Shown here in pieces: positions 62,744 to 64,000 of a stretch of DNA of 64,000 nt. The position numbers were made by a program, and so were the translations under genes. Under the pieces are notes generated by a model. The model searched no databases, was not told the origin of the DNA, and saw nothing but the letters and a program-made list of their open reading frames with translations. The DNA comes from Combretum micranthum (lineage: Eukaryota > Streptophyta > Magnoliopsida > Myrtales > Combretaceae). Numbering within the stretch: the stretch's first letter is position 1; the number at the start of each line of letters is the position of its first letter. The stretch covers positions 101,473-165,472 of the forward strand of contig JAMXBD010002761.1 in assembly GCA_024138025.1 (NCBI GenBank). The letters are read 5' to 3'.

Positions 62744-63590
62744 ATTTTTTGCTACAATCAAGCATTTTTATCTACTATTTGCAATGATGGATATCGTTAA
62801 TGAGGGGGTGAAATTTATACCATGTTAGAAAGTAAATTTGCATGTTAAATTGTCATTGGGTTCTTGGTGTATCTTCTCAAAGTTTAGTCTGATATGCCAA
62901 ATTGAGTTGGTGCAGTGAAATGCCATCGTGATAGTGCAATGAAATGATAAATTAAACCTCTAATTGAAATAGTTTGCTAGTTGATAAATGCAAGGAAACT
63001 TTTATTTTGTTTCTAGACTAGTTTGGATTAATTATTACTCAAATACATTAATATGCAATTGAATAAATTTATAATTAAAGTAGCAAAGGTTAGACTATTA
63101 ATCAAATATTAATATGCAATTGAATAAATTTATAATTAAAGTAGCAAAGGTTACAAGACAACTAATGGGTTAATGTATTATCTAAAATGGGTTAGTGGCT
63201 TTGATAAATCCAACTCTCTTATAAGTATAGTAACACTAATTATAATGATGAATATAATTATGATTATAGTGATAATGATAATTATGATATGATATTTATA
63301 ACAAGCAAAAGCAATAATTATAATTAATTAAATAAAAAAGATTATGCAATATTAAATATACTCTTAAATAGACTGTTTAGTTTTGTTGTCTTGGCTTTCT
63401 ACTAATTCCTCTATAGTTTATTTAGATTGAAATTGAAAATCTTAATTTTGTTTAGTTTTATTGTCTTGGCTTTCCACTATAATTCACCTATAGCATGCTT
63501 ATATTGATGTTGAAAATCTTACTGAGGAGATAAAAAGTAGGGACTCTATAACATTTATCAATAGATTTGATAACACTAAGATCAAATAGA
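62744..63590. repeat. AT-rich DNA with two small tandem duplications
   Basis: A 42-bp block starting AATATGCAATTGAATAAATT occurs at 63050 and 63111. A diverged ~75-bp block with TTGTCTTGGCTTTC occurs at about 63375 and 63450. No gene seen. Confidence 0.75.
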
Positions 63591-63730
63591 CATTGGCATG
63601 GTTCTGGAATAGAATCGAACCGAAACCTGAACTGGAACCGCTGGTTGGTTTGAGTCTTGAAAATGAGGAACCAAAATCGAAACCATGGGAGACAGTTTTC
63701 TTTTTGGAATCGCGAAACCGTCTTTTTTTA
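63591..63730. mobile_element. hAT-like subterminal fragment
   Basis: GAACCGAAACC, GGAACCGCTGGTT and GAATCGCGAAACCG words, as in the element at 5371-6214. Only one end is present; it abuts the gypsy fragment that follows. Confidence 0.4.
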
Positions 63731-63790
63731 AGTAAAAAAATGAATTTTATATTTTAATAAAATAAATTTTAAACTCAAAATAATTAATTG

Positions 63791-64000
63791 GTGGCTGTGG
63801 ATTATGTGAGCACGTGGGTAGAAGCTCAAGCATTACCGACAAATAATGATTGGGTCGTATCAAAATTTTTAAGAGGATTATTCTCCAGGTTTGGTGCTCC
63901 CCAAGCATTAATAAGCGATCGAGGCACTCACTTTTGTAATGCTCAAATAGAAAAGGTGTTGAAGAAGTATGGAGTTCACCATAGATTGGCCATACCTTAC
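63791..64000 (+). pseudogene. Ty3/gypsy integrase fragment, runs off the window
   Basis: 70 open codons without an ATG: VAVDYVSTWVEAQALP, LFSRFGAPQALISDRGTHF and KYGVHHRLAIPY. These are integrase core words, with the second catalytic Asp in SDRGTHFCN, of the Athila/Tat-like gypsy type rather than the chromovirus at 26-32 kb. The frame is open to the edge. Its left part is missing here. Confidence 0.88.

Overview
This window is plant nuclear DNA, almost certainly from a eudicot. It is AT-rich, its genes have GT-AG and GC-AG introns, and it carries plant-type Ty1/copia and Ty3/gypsy LTR retrotransposons primed by initiator-Met tRNA, a tRNA-derived SINE, several MITE-like elements and an organellar rRNA fragment. 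I cannot name the species.

One host gene dominates the window. On the minus strand, from 58614 down to 32900, I could assemble a 15-exon gene for a GT28/UGT80-like UDP-glycosyltransferase (about 517 codons). Every exon junction keeps phase. The gene covers about 25.7 kb because two copia elements, an organellar rRNA fragment and MITEs lie in its introns. Two introns use GC donors. Exon 14 lacks one base compared with the frame expected from the family, which puts a stop about 40 codons before the natural C-terminus.

1-8.6 kb: simple repeats; a small inverted-repeat element packed with ATATCGCG hairpin units; hAT-like debris; a small two-exon candidate gene for a secreted Cys-rich peptide, with a TATA box; and a MITE. 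8.1-17.1 kb: a degenerate DUF4283/zinc-knuckle gene of the LINE-associated type, split by an old minus-strand copia element (8667-15316, TSD TCGCA). Its reading frame resumes after the element and then runs straight into an intron-containing aconitase pseudogene fragment. 17.1-26.4 kb: gene-poor DNA with a decayed copia RNase H piece, direct and inverted duplications, a SINE and a probable solo LTR.

26.4-32.1 kb: a full-length minus-strand gypsy chromovirus-type element (TSD CAATC), frameshifted but otherwise well preserved. 34.5-39.4 kb: a young plus-strand copia element (TSD AGAAA) in intron 11. 41.6-46.7 kb: a young minus-strand copia element in intron 10. 47.7-53.2 kb (intron 8): several tandem duplications and an LTR remnant. 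58.6-64 kb: intergenic DNA with LTR-like repeats, a beta-galactosidase exon fragment, and a gypsy integrase fragment running off the right edge.

The retrotransposon genes follow standard gag-protease-integrase-RT-RNase H (copia) and gag-protease-RT-RNase H-integrase-chromodomain (gypsy) orders. None looks fully intact, because each carries frameshifts. The only host genes that could be working are the glycosyltransferase (with reservation) and the small peptide gene (with reservation).
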